64,000 nucleotides of DNA from Mesostigma viride. Lineage: Eukaryota > Streptophyta > Mesostigmatophyceae > Mesostigmatales > Mesostigmataceae. Below are positions 1 to 8,995 of this stretch, piece by piece (positions within the stretch are counted from its first letter, which is position 1; every line of letters starts with the position of its first letter). The position numbers and the translations under genes were made by a program. The notes under the pieces are model-generated. The model saw only the letters and a program-made list of their open reading frames with translations, made no database searches and was not told where the DNA came from. The DNA lies in the NCBI GenBank assembly GCA_009746045.1, contig RPFO01000027.1:1248976-1312975 (forward strand), read 5' to 3'.

Positions 1-427
1 CTCTGTGGTCAAGATGACCTAGCTGATGACCGCGGCAGCAGCAACAGGATGGGCAACAGTCCGACCCCTTAGTGCTTGCGAGATGGTCACCGACGCCTGG
101 GCCGGTCGGAGACGTGAAGCCTGGACGAGTGGTGGTGGGTGTAGGGCATGGCTGGGTGCTGCTTCCATCCTTGGCCACGTTCCCACCAGAGGCACCCCGC
201 GGGACAGCTGTCACGACACCAAGGCTGCCGGGTGGCGGGCTCTCAGATGGTGCATGCGCGGCAGCGGCGGACTCACACGGGCTCCCTTCCGCTGGTGTCG
301 GTGTGGCGGTGGCTGCGTTAGACTGGCGTTCGCACACGCAGCGCTGGGTGTGGCCGGGGCAGGCGGCCAGCGAGGTGGTGTTGTGGAACCAGAGGGAAGG
401 AATGAAGAGGGCATCGCCCGGATGAAG
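1..427 (-). CDS. TYW5-like JmjC hydroxylase, distal exon (partial, runs off window)
   Basis: This open frame lacks its own ATG and stays open on the minus strand from 427 to the window edge. It starts after a polypyrimidine-AG acceptor (AG at 429-428) and reads LHPGDALFIPSLWFHN, the hallmark JmjC strand carrying the distal iron-binding His (WFH). Joined to the exon ending at 1774 it gives AVEC-LHPGD, which matches TYW5-family spacing. After WFHN come about 125 residues rich in Pro, Thr, Ser and Gly that have no family counterpart. They are either an insertion or intron read-through. The expected C-terminal end of the JmjC barrel is not in the window. The identity of the JmjC motif is well supported; the extent of the exon beyond roughly position 375 is uncertain. 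Confidence 0.7.
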
Positions 428-628
428 CTGGGGGGGGGGGGGAGAGGGGAACGGGGGACGGGCGTGGGTGGGTGGGTGGGAGGCAGCCAGGGGGGTAAGT
501 AGAGAGCGAATGAAGAATGCATGATCGTGGTGGTGGTGGTGGTGGTGGGAAGGACAGATAGGACATACTACTATGAGGGCATATAAGGCCTGTAATGACA
601 TCTAGGCGGGGTAACCGTACATATACAT

Positions 629-944
629 TTTCAGTGGTTTTCCATTTGCGGGTATTTCCTCGTAAATGGTGGGAGAGCGATCGCAGCAATGGTGCTCACC
701 ACTAGACACTCCCGGCCAGTTAGGCTCGAAACACACGCCCTGATCAAGCAAGTTGTTTCCGGCCCCACCGTCTAGGTCATCTAGTCGCTCTACACGTAAG
801 CCAGCCATAATTTCAATGCACAAGGCTACACATTTCCATCATCATTCATATTCATCATCCTGAACGACTCGAACACGCGGACAAGATAACGGCATGCTCG
901 AGCTACCATGGTCCGGATTCTCCCGATTTCTGGCCTGCGCTGGT
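629..944 (-). repeat. Dispersed repeat R1, copy 1 (inside TYW5-like intron)
   Basis: About 315 bp here recur as the reverse complement at 28975-29284, in the 3' part of element C, with only a few differences. A 25-bp fragment including TCCGGACCATGGTAGCTCG also lies near 61998-62026. Both long copies hold an open frame of about 65 codons starting MCIEIMAGLRVERLDDLDGG. No terminal repeat or target duplication was identified. It is probably a non-autonomous mobile repeat, or a piece of one. Confidence 0.7.
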
Positions 945-1117
945 TGTCTCCTTGATATACAACTCTTGATGACAGTTGCTATTAATACCAGGTTTCCCAG
1001 GAACCACCGAGTAGCTGACATATTGCACAGGCTCCTACCCATGAGAAAGCCAGCTCAGGCTTGGCAATCAGTACAAGTTACACTTCTATGGCAGGAATGA
1101 TTGACAACAAGTTCCAC

Positions 1118-1182
1118 TTCTTCTGTCGATTAGGAGATGATTTCTTCTCTCGAATAGGAGATAGCTTCTTCTATCGAATGGG
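1118..1182. repeat. Short tandem repeat, 23-24 bp x3
   Basis: Three imperfect copies of a unit of the form TTCTTCTxTCGAxTAGGAGAT lie within the intron between the TYW5-like exons at 1774 and 427. Confidence 0.7.
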
Positions 1183-1551
1183 TAGTTGATTACTCGTCAC
1201 TTAATGGGCAAGCAACACAGCAGATGCAATTTTTCAATCCACCCATTTTCTTGCGAATCTGGAAGAATTCACTGCTACCGATGCACTCGCGCAAAACGAA
1301 AAGGCGAACAACGCTTCTCAGTAGTTACCAATCAAGCTTATCTACCACCCCTCAGCCTTATTAATGGTCGATCCTATGAACCAATCGAATCATCCTAGCG
1401 GGCACCCCCCACAACGCACTCAAGCGTCACCTACCACACTCAACTATTCAATATATTGTTGTACAATATTACACTGTACATTATTTTGTTTTCTCTCTCT
1501 TGAAGCAAATCTCTCTTGGAGCACTACGGCTTCTCAAGGCAACTTCGCAAA

Positions 1552-1735
1552 GGGGGTATGCTTGCTTGCGATAGTGCTGTTGTCTTCTAGGTAAAGGCTA
1601 GGCTTCAAAAAGCAAACGCATATCAAAAGGGGGTTGGCTTGCTTGCAATAGTGCTGTTGTCTTCTAGGTAGAGGCTAGGCTTCACAAAGCAAACCCCTAA
1701 TGAAATGGGGTTGGCTTGCGATAGTGTTGCTTACG
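1552..1735. repeat. Tandem repeat, about 85 bp x2 plus a partial copy
   Basis: The block GGCTTGCTTGCxATAGTGCTGTTGTCTTCTAGGTA..GGCTAGGCTTCA..AAAGCAAAC is repeated twice and begins a third time just downstream (minus sense) of the 1774 exon, inside the TYW5-like intron. Confidence 0.75.
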
Positions 1736-1773
1736 GGAACGAATCCATGATTGGAGCGAGCATAACCCACCAC

Positions 1774-1926
1774 ACACTCGACGGCAGTCGCCATCGCGCG
1801 CTCAAACAGCGGGAAGCGCGACAGGTCAGGGGCATCGATGTCGTCCACGCGGGACGACGACCCCTCCACGTACATATGCGGCTCCTCACTGGGGGGGAAC
1901 AAGACGACGCGCTTGCAGCCGACCAC
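1774..1926 (-). CDS. TYW5-like JmjC hydroxylase, internal exon
   Basis: This is a 153-bp (51-codon) exon of the TYW5-like gene. It follows a CCCCAG acceptor (AG at 1928-1927) and begins VVGCKRVVLFPPSEE. It continues with DAPDLSRFPLFERA, the conserved stretch between the iron-binding HxD and the PGD.LFIP strand in TYW5. It ends EC before a GTGGTG donor. Phase 0 at both ends joins it to the exon ending ..DNVLTQ at 4121 and the one starting LHPGD at 427. Family members are Fe(II)/2-oxoglutarate enzymes that hydroxylate the wybutosine precursor at position 37 of tRNA-Phe. The donor is weak but is the only one giving the expected junction. Confidence 0.82.
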
Positions 1927-2049
1927 CTGGGGAGCAACCACAGGAAATACACGACCACACATAAACACGTGAGACAGCTGACCAGTTAACAAAACGACGG
2001 CAGTTCAGGGAACAGGACACCCGTTACGAGAATAATGCGCAGCCATGGG

Positions 2050-2600
2050 ACCACGAGGGAAGAGGATGACACGCCCAAAACAGCCGACCACCCAAGGCAG
2101 CAACACACAGCCACACAAGGTCACGAAAACAGGCAAACACACACAGGGTAAGCACGTGCCAACGCGAGACAGCCGACCGGTGAGGGCAGGTGAGGTAAAT
2201 GCTGTTGAATAAATTGGGGGCGGGCGGGGGGGGGGGGAGAGGATGGCGCGCTTGCAGGCCGACCAACTGAAAAGAAGACATTCACACAAACGAAGATGAG
2301 GGACAGCTGACTGTCTAAGAGAACAATGGAAGGGATGTGCTGTAACAGAGGGGGGGGGGGGGGGGGAGAGGAGGGGGGACAGGACTGCATGCTTGCAGCT
2401 GCTCGCCTGGGAGCGAACAAAACGAATGCATACATCACAAATAACGAACATGATTGCGTACTACGAACAGAATATAAACAGAACATCATAGGAAGTAAAA
2501 CACTACAATCGTGATAAAATAGTATTGTACTAATACCACTCGTAGTAATATTAAACATGCACATGTGAGAGAGGCCGACCAGTGATGCGGGCATGTTATG
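2050..2600 (-). repeat. Degenerate tandem copies of the acceptor side of the 1926 exon
   Basis: At least three more copies of the sequence around the 3' splice site of the 1774-1926 exon lie upstream of it in the intron, near 2050-2130, 2220-2300 and 2345-2425. Each has the run encoding something like VVGC-x-RVILFPP or LVGLQARH-LPPPP, followed by a C-rich stretch. A second shared block (GAGACAGCTGACC-like) sits near 1968, 2165, 2297 and 2565. Unit spacing is roughly 120-170 bp. They are diverged and carry frame changes, so they look like decayed duplicates and not extra coding exons. Confidence 0.6.
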
Positions 2601-2666
2601 CATGGACAGCCGGCAAATGACTCGAGCGTCAACAAGCTGGCCATTGGCATGAAATGCGTGATAGAG

Positions 2667-2955
2667 CTAACAGTAGTAAAAGAGTTTACTCATTACTGGA
2701 GCGAGCAGTGGTAAAAGAGTTTACAAGAGCGAGCAGTGGTAAAAGAGTTTACTGGAGCGAGCAGTGGTAAAAGAGTTTACTGGAGCGAGCAGCGGCAAAA
2801 GAGTTTACGGGAGCGAGCAGTGGCAAAAAGAGTTTACTGGAGCGAGCAGTGGTAAAAGAGTTTACTGGAGCGAGCAGTGGCAAAAAAAGTTTACTGGAGC
2901 GAGCAGTGGTAAAAGAGTTTACTGGAGGGAGCAGTGGCAAAAGAGTTTACTGAAA
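2667..2955. repeat. 28-bp minisatellite, about 9-10 copies
   Basis: The unit GAGCGAGCAGTGGTAAAAGAGTTTACTG is repeated head to tail with small variations (GGC for GGT, one or two extra A). It lies inside the large TYW5-like intron. Open frames across it are artefacts of the repeat. Confidence 0.9.
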
Positions 2956-3529
2956 CGGGCATGCAGGACACGATTCAGCTCATCGGCCACAAGGCACATG
3001 CTGTTGTCCTCAGAGAAGAAATACACCGGCATAGGAATTAGGTAAGTAAGTACTAACAAGCAAAGGTATACCGTTGAAGGCAAGTCTTAAGAGACCCGTG
3101 GTATTGTGCATGGCCAAGGTAATGGATGCTGCGCAAATAATTACCGCATATGTCAGTATGTGTGCGCATATGTCAGTATGCCTTTTTCCGGTGAAATGGG
3201 TGTTTTTTTTTATTTCCATATATGTTTCCATATATGTTAGTATGCCTACCAACCAGCTTAGCAGATGAGCCAATTCATAGGTGCTAAACCTACTAGTATA
3301 AATTCAAACCTTGCATCGCATCACGCGTCATCACCCGCCTGCGCCCGCATTATGGCATCATCCGGCAGCCCCTCCCAAGCCCTAGCGTGGTTGGATTCCC
3401 ATCATTGCATACTTGCACGCTTTCCGTCACGTCAAGGTGCACTCGCAGCTGCCACCCTGATGAACATCCGCCTCCCAGCCAAACTGTTTTACCTGTGTAG
3501 CACTAACAAGAAAACATAGTACTGAATCC

Positions 3530-4040
3530 CCGCCCACGTGCATGAGCACCTTTTCCTGGTCATCCACGATGCCACAGTGCGTCCGCAGCTGCCCATCAAA
3601 CACGGCGAGTATACAACGCAATTTGTCAGTTGATATATTGGGATGCTCCTCCTATATCTATCCCATGTTGGCCTATCATCCTCCTGAGTCCTGAGTCCGC
3701 TCGCTACCTGCATAGATACTGCATACACTCTGCAGTATGTATGCGTTAGCTATGGCCCGGGATCCATGAAGCTCACTGTAATGGTCACTGTATATCATCA
3801 CTGTAATGATTCACCACTGCCCACCTCATGGAAACCACTAACCCATACACCAACATGACCCAATATTCCAAATACTTGCGAATCGTGACCCACCCACCTG
3901 CGTGAGCACGTTGTCCAAGCCTTATTCGCCCAACAGGTTCCAAACGACCAAAATCAACACGCGCATTTCATTCCTTCGCCCATCCCCACCCACCCGCGTG
4001 AGCCCTTGTCCACGATGTCACAGTGCGCCCACAGCTGCCT
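3530..4040 (-). repeat. Degenerate copies of the donor side of the main TYW5-like exon
   Basis: The exon end encoding QLWTHYDIMDNVLTQ plus its GTGGGTG donor (4121 and above) recurs in decayed form downstream. A copy at about 3987-4035 encodes QLWAHCDIVDKG. A short one lies at about 3890-3916 (..CTCACGCAG GTGGGTGGG in minus sense). A further copy at about 3530-3600 encodes QLRTHCGIVDD. Two retain an intact GT-type donor context. The HxD iron motif is altered in each complete copy (HCD, HCG). Confidence 0.65.
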
Positions 4041-4120
4041 GTCTAAAAGAATTACCTACCTAAAAGGTCCCAATCCAACCAAAATGGACAGACGCGTTTC
4101 ATTCATTCCCTCGCACCCAC

Positions 4121-5338
4121 CTGCGTGAGCACGTTGTCCATGATGTCGTAGTGCGTCCACAGCTGCGTGCGCGCCGACGTCACCCTCAGCACCGAGCTGT
4201 GGTACTCCTCCAGCTCGTAGAGCAGCCCCTCGAACAAGTTTAAGTCCCCAGCGAGTCCAGGGAAGAGTGCCCGCACGTCTGAGGCCGTCCTTGCCGCCTC
4301 CTTGCCCTTGCCCGGGACGACCGAGCGCAGGTACAGACACTCACGAAGGTTATTATTAGATCGTCCAAGAGGGCCGCTGCCCCCATCCGGAACTGCGTGA
4401 TCCGTGAGATGATGGGGACTGTCATTCATGCACTCGCGGTTATTGGCGTGGGGTTGATGGGGAACGACCTTCCCACCCGCCGGCTGGTTGCTGGCGTCAG
4501 GATGGCACACTCCACCACCGGGAACAGACTCCCTAGTAGCTTGGCTGTCATTGCCCACATAGCACGTGGCGCCCTTGACTCCCACATCACCTTCCCCCGC
4601 GTAGCGCCTAGGCTTCGCAGATCCTAGGGCTTCGCAAGGCACACCCCTACCATCCAAGCGATCTTGTACCCCCGCCCCTACGCCCGGTGCACTTTGCGCC
4701 CCCCCCCCCGCGCATCGCTCTCCCGATGCACCCTCTCCTGACCCGCGGCCTGCGTCACCATCACGAACTCGCTCCCCCTTATCTTGACCGCCCTCCCCCT
4801 TGCGTTCCTGATGGGCTCCCCCGCAGGGCACAGCGCGTGCCGCCGCGACGCAGCGCGCCACAAACTCCCCAAAGCCCATGTCCACGAACGCAAAATTCTT
4901 GGGCGTGTTGGCCGGCCGGTGGCCCGCCAGGTCCACCACGCGCGCGCCAATGCCGCCAAAACTTGCCACCTGTCCCACCGCGCACACGTGCACACGCACA
5001 ACGCGGTCTGTGCCGACGGCCTCCACCAAATAGTCCAGGTCGCGCCACCTGGCGACGCAGGGGCCCAGGTCAAGGCCCGACAGAACCACGGGCTGCCCCC
5101 GCAGGAAAATCTCCCGGAAACTCTCGCGGGTGATGTTGGAAACGCGCGGCACTTGGCGTGGGCATGCGTGCCTGTTGTTGGACAAGCGCGGCGTCTCCCT
5201 CAGAGCCGCTCTAGGCGGTGACGGTCCTTCCGGCACCTGCCTTTGACCCGCTTGCCAACTGTAGTTTGACCAGCACGGAACATGGCGTGGGCCACCTCCA
5301 GGAGGCAGCCTTTGCGAGACGCCAAGTCCCTCCTCCAT
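4121..5338 (-). CDS. TYW5-like JmjC hydroxylase, main exon (N-terminal half of JmjC domain)
   Basis: The frame reads VPRVSNITRESFREIFLRGQ, then PVVLSGLDLGPC and VRVHVCAVG, then NFAFVDMGFGEFVARC. After a gap comes ECLYLRS..LFPGLAGDLNLFEGLLYE and finally LWTHYDIMDNVLTQ. This order of motifs is that of TYW5, including LxLGPC near the start and the HxD iron ligands in THYD. Roughly 130 residues (about 4400-4790) rich in Gly, Arg and Ser are inserted between FVARC and ECLYL and lack a family counterpart; part may be intron. The exon ends at a consensus CAG|GTGGGT donor. The ATG at 5338 overlaps the upstream ORF in another frame, so the true 5' junction is uncertain. Confidence 0.82.
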
Positions 5339-7332
5339 GCCATCTTCTTCCTCCAGGCCATGGACCTGAGGAAGGTCCCCCTCCCCCGCCTCCAGGCCAT
5401 TACCCTGTGGATGGGCCCCCTCCCCCCCACCCCTTCGTAGCGCCGCCGGTGATTCATCATGGCTTTGGCGCGCTCAGCATAAGGGTTTGCGTCTGCCACT
5501 GCCACCGCTGCCCCCAGCACCGCGGATGGCGACCCGGAGAGTGCTGGCGCCATCAACCCACTAGCTAACGCTCGCGTCGGCGCTGACACTGCTGCTCTTT
5601 GCCCACGCGCGGTTGCTGGTGGGGACGCCACGGTGGATGCCGCTAGCCCACTCGCTGTTGCCGGTGCTGGCGCAGCCGCTGGTGCCACTAACCGACTTGC
5701 AAACGACACCGTGGCAGGCCGTGCCTCCCCGCCCCCGCTGCCGCCGCCACCGCCGCCAACGTCATCGCTGCCGCCGCCACCGCTCGCCTTGCTACCACCA
5801 ATGCCACCCGCGCGACTGCCGGGGAAGAATTCTGAGCCCACAGCTTCGCAATACAACTCCGTTTCCATGGGGGTTGGATTCTGAAAATGTTGGCCCCCGA
5901 TGCCGTGATGCTGATGCTTGGCCTGCGGGCCCTTGCGGGCACCAGCTGCAGGCATCGGGGACTTGGCAGGATGCTGACTACTGGGAAGGGGCTTCCCCCC
6001 CGCAGCTGCCACCCGCTGCTGCTCTCGCTGGGAGCGCTTGGGCGCGCGATGTGGGCACACGCTGGACGCCACCCAGTCAAACCGGACGCCAGCTGGCGCA
6101 TCCTCCGGGGAAGGCACAAACCGGACGCCAGCCGGCGACTCTTCTTCACTCTCCACGGCAGGGCAGACGCGAGCCCCCTCTTCCCCGTCCCCACTTTCAC
6201 AGGCCTCCCCGTCGCCGCGCTGCCCCCGGACTCCCAACAGGGTACAACAGGTACGGAAACCAACATCGCCCGTGCAAGGCTCGGCTAGAGGTGGAGCCTC
6301 CGTGCAGGGTTTGCTGTGCGAAACCTTCGTGCTGGCTTGATCCCCCGGCTTGCCCGTTCCATCCTGCTCAGCGCCTGTGCTGCGAGCGCTGTCCATGCCT
6401 GAGATCCCAGACGCACCATCAGTGCACCTAGCCTCCGACACATTGTTGATGGTTGAGGAATCAGACACACCGTCATGGCTTCTAGCCTCCGACACGCCAT
6501 CAGTACTTCTAGCCTCCGACACACTGTTCGTGCCAGAGGTTGTGGACACACCGCTACTCTGCTTGGTTTCCCGCCCGCCATTGGTTTGTTGAGTGCCCGC
6601 GGCGGCGCGGCGGCATCCTCCCTCGGATGCAAATGACGCCGCCAGCTGGCACGCACGCTCCCTCGCAGTGTCGGACGCAATAACCAGAGGGATGGCCACC
6701 GCGCCATAGGCTGGCCGGTCGCACGTGCGCGCTGGTGACTGCCCACGCTCGTGCGCACAAGCAAGCGGCGCCGGGTTCCCCATACGGAACAAAGGTTCCG
6801 TAGTACCCTCTTGGCAGGGTTCAGGAGTACCCGTTTGAGAGGGTTCAGAAGTACCCGTTTGAGAGGGTTCAGAAGTACCCGTCTCGCAGGGCGCGTCATG
6901 CGACCTCTGTGCATGCGACCTCTGCGCCGCATCAGTCTCTTTCCGTGTTGGTATTTGTGATGCAGGCGCGGTATTAGACAGACTCTGCGCCTGCGCATTA
7001 CATGAAGACTCTTCGATGAGTGTCAGCGTCTGCCATGCACTAGACAAGCCTCTCCCACATGCTTGTGATGCAGGACTAGACAGCCTCTTCGACGAATCCA
7101 TCTGCGTTGGCGTGTGGGACGCGTCCATCTCTGTGACGGAAGGCAGACCAAACAGCTCACCCGTGAACAGAGTAGCAGGAGGTCGAGTCTGTGTAGTACA
7201 GGGCGCAGCGCCAAAGACCTTGCCCGTGCGCCGGTGCGGGTCCAACAAACCCGCAAGCGCCGCCTCCGCCTTCACACGCTCTGCTAGGGAGGGCGGGGCC
7301 AGCAGTACAGGGATCCATCCGGCGTCCGTCAT
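5200..7332 (-). CDS. Long ORF upstream of TYW5-like exon, TYW2-like N-terminal segment
   Basis: This is a 710-codon open frame. Residues 5-40 (WIPVLLAPPSLAERVK..LLDPHRRTGKV) and 207-230 (PAYGAVAIPLVIASDTARER) resemble two consecutive blocks of the N-terminal domain of TYW2, the aminocarboxypropyl transferase of wybutosine synthesis. They are separated here by about 165 low-complexity residues. The middle has TGTSEPSQ-type and VSEARSxDG-type repeats, and the end is Gly/Ala/Ser-rich with MAWRR repeats. No SAM-binding methyltransferase fold is visible, so this is not a whole TYW2. It may be the 5' part of the TYW5-like gene, a separate gene, or partly intron. The TYW2 resemblance is from memory of the family and is tentative. 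Confidence 0.4.
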   Translation of the reverse strand: MTDAGWIPVLLAPPSLAERVKAEAALAGLLDPHRRTGKVFGAAPCTTQTRPPATLFTGELFGLPSVTEMDASHTPTQMDSSKRLSSPASQACGRGLSSAWQTLTLIEESSCNAQAQSLSNTAPASQIPTRKETDAAQRSHAQRSHDAPCETGTSEPSQTGTSEPSQTGTPEPCQEGTTEPLFRMGNPAPLACAHERGQSPARTCDRPAYGAVAIPLVIASDTARERACQLAASFASEGGCRRAAAGTQQTNGGRETKQSSGVSTTSGTNSVSEARSTDGVSEARSHDGVSDSSTINNVSEARCTDGASGISGMDSARSTGAEQDGTGKPGDQASTKVSHSKPCTEAPPLAEPCTGDVGFRTCCTLLGVRGQRGDGEACESGDGEEGARVCPAVESEEESPAGVRFVPSPEDAPAGVRFDWVASSVCPHRAPKRSQREQQRVAAAGGKPLPSSQHPAKSPMPAAGARKGPQAKHQHHGIGGQHFQNPTPMETELYCEAVGSEFFPGSRAGGIGGSKASGGGGSDDVGGGGGGSGGGEARPATVSFASRLVAPAAAPAPATASGLAASTVASPPATARGQRAAVSAPTRALASGLMAPALSGSPSAVLGAAVAVADANPYAERAKAMMNHRRRYEGVGGRGPIHRVMAWRRGRGTFLRSMAWRKKMAWRRDLASRKGCLLEVAHAMFRAGQTTVGKRVKGRCRKDRHRLERL

Positions 7333-7577
7333 GAGCCCAGGGTGGACAGGTCTTGTTCTTGCTCGCCCACAACACTAGCAACACACGACCGTGTTGGCGA
7401 CAGCGATTTCCCCACCCCACCTTGGCCACTGCGTGTGCCTCATGAATTGATGGACACGTAGGCTCCACCACACAGGCAGCGCCGGTGCTGCTGGCTTCGC
7501 TTCTCGGCTACGCCTCTGCCAACTGTCGTTTGGTGAAGCCTCAAACGTCGCTCGGTTAAGCCTCAAAAGTCCCTCGG

Positions 7578-8507
7578 TTAAGCCTCAGCCAATGCCAGTT
7601 CCAACTTGCCCACGACGCTCGCGAAAGTGACGCCCCGCTCCCCACCCCCCGCGACCACCGCGGTCTTGCTCCGGTTCTTCCCCCCACCGTGCAGCAACGA
7701 CACCTGTCCCTTGGGCAGGCCGAGAATATCGGCTAGCACCCGTACGAGCTCGAGGTTGGCTTCCCCGTCCTGCGGTTTTGCTGCCAGACGCACACCGATA
7801 TCCCCCTGAGCCTCGTCAAGTCCGGTCACCGCCGAGTCCTTTGCGCCAGGCTTCACCAGGACCTTGATGTGGATGGCGCCCCCGTTGGGGCTCTCTGTGA
7901 CACACCCGCACGCGACGAGCTTGCTGATGGGACCGGTGGCTTGTTTGCGATGGGGATGTTCGGAGTTGGGGCGGCCCGGGGGAGTTGAGACGCTGCCCAC
8001 GCCAGCACCGCTGCTATTTTTAGACGCTTTCGTGTTGGTGCTCCGGCCCACGCTTATGCTGCCACTGCTGCCGCCCTTGGCTGGCCGTGGATCGGGCATC
8101 AACGGTTGCGGGCACACGGCGGTGTATAGAGGTGCCCGGCGCGTGAACCTGCGGGGTGGAAGCTTGCCACCCGCTTGAACCCGCGTCCGCACGGAGGGGT
8201 ACTGCAGAGCTGGACAATGCGTGGACCTGGGGGGGATGAGCGAGGGCATACGGCATTGGCGAGGGGGGGAGGACGGCAGAGGCGAAGGGGGGGAGGGAGG
8301 CAGAGGTGAGGGGGGGCGGAAGGCAGAGGCGAGGGTGGGAGGAAGGCAGAGGTGAGGGGGGCAGGACGGCGGAGGCCAGACTTGGGCAAAAAGGCAGGGG
8401 CGAGACTGGGGTAGAGGGTCACTCAAAGAGCCGTTATATGAAGGAAACTTTGGGCTCTTGGGCGCGGAGCCAGTGCCAAACACATCTGGAGTGATAGAGT
8501 CACTCAA
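7578..8507 (-). CDS. DUF167 / UPF0235 (YggU-like) family protein
   Basis: The last 100 or so of 309 residues form the DUF167 domain: IHIKVLVKPGAKDSAVTG, then GVRLAAKPQDGEANLELVRVLADIL and GQVSLLHGGGKNRSKTAVV. The motif KPGAK..V.G, the DGEAN block and the G.K.RSK.V motif are all diagnostic. The family (human C15orf40, bacterial YggU) is a small alpha/beta protein of unknown function. The first 110 residues are Pro/Ser-rich and coincide with a G/A-rich tandem tract, so the real start is probably further in, near MPDPRPAKGG. A targeting peptide is possible but not shown. The gene ends about 245 bp before the ORF that begins the TYW5-like region, on the same strand. Confidence 0.85.
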   Translation of the reverse strand: MSDSITPDVFGTGSAPKSPKFPSYNGSLSDPLPQSRPCLFAQVWPPPSCPPHLCLPPTLASAFRPPSPLPPSPPSPLPSSPPRQCRMPSLIPPRSTHCPALQYPSVRTRVQAGGKLPPRRFTRRAPLYTAVCPQPLMPDPRPAKGGSSGSISVGRSTNTKASKNSSGAGVGSVSTPPGRPNSEHPHRKQATGPISKLVACGCVTESPNGGAIHIKVLVKPGAKDSAVTGLDEAQGDIGVRLAAKPQDGEANLELVRVLADILGLPKGQVSLLHGGGKNRSKTAVVAGGGERGVTFASVVGKLELALAEA

Positions 8508-8517
8508 AGGGGGTACA

Positions 8518-8735
8518 GCTAAATGCTTTACCTACAGCGACAAAAGGTATAGCTAACTGCTTGATCTACAGCGACAAAAGGTATAGCTAACTGCTTGAAC
8601 TACAGCGACAAAAGGTATAGCTATCTGCTTGACCTACAGCTACAGAAGGTATACCAACTGCTTGAACTACAGCGACAAAAGGTATAGATAACTGCTTGAC
8701 CTACAGCTACAGAAGGTATAGCTAACTGCTTGACC
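8518..8735. repeat. Tandem repeat, about 34-35 bp x6
   Basis: The unit CTACAGCGACAAAAGGTATAG followed by CTAACTGCTTGAx is repeated about six times, directly upstream of the DUF167 gene (minus sense). Confidence 0.9.
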
Positions 8736-8821
8736 TTACACCCTGATTCACCCTAGATTGTCTGCCATGGAACAGGCGTGCGGTCAGGGAGTAAGTCACC
8801 GCCGAGAAGAACAGGAGCTGA

Positions 8822-8995
8822 TAGGGGGAAGAGAGAACGGGAGATTATAGGGGGAAGAGAGCGGTGGGTGATGGGGGAAGAGAGAGGTGGGTGATGGGGG
8901 AAGAGAGTGGTGGATGATGCGGGAAGAGAGCGGTGGATGACAGGGGGAAGAGAGAACGGGAGATTATAGGGGGGATAGAGAACGGGAGATTATAG
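8822..8995. repeat. GGGGGAAGAGAG-based tandem repeat
   Basis: Purine-rich copies of 22-28 bp of the form GGGGGAAGAGAGxGGTGGGTGAT / GAACGGGAGATTATA alternate through this stretch. The mirrored open frames here are repeat artefacts. Confidence 0.85.

Noticed and set aside
2667-2955. CRISPR array
   Set aside because: The units are directly adjacent with no unique spacers, in a eukaryotic intron; it is a minisatellite.
4687-5221. Plus-strand ORFs across 4687-5221
   Set aside because: They are antisense shadows of the TYW5-like exon and contain no recognisable motif.
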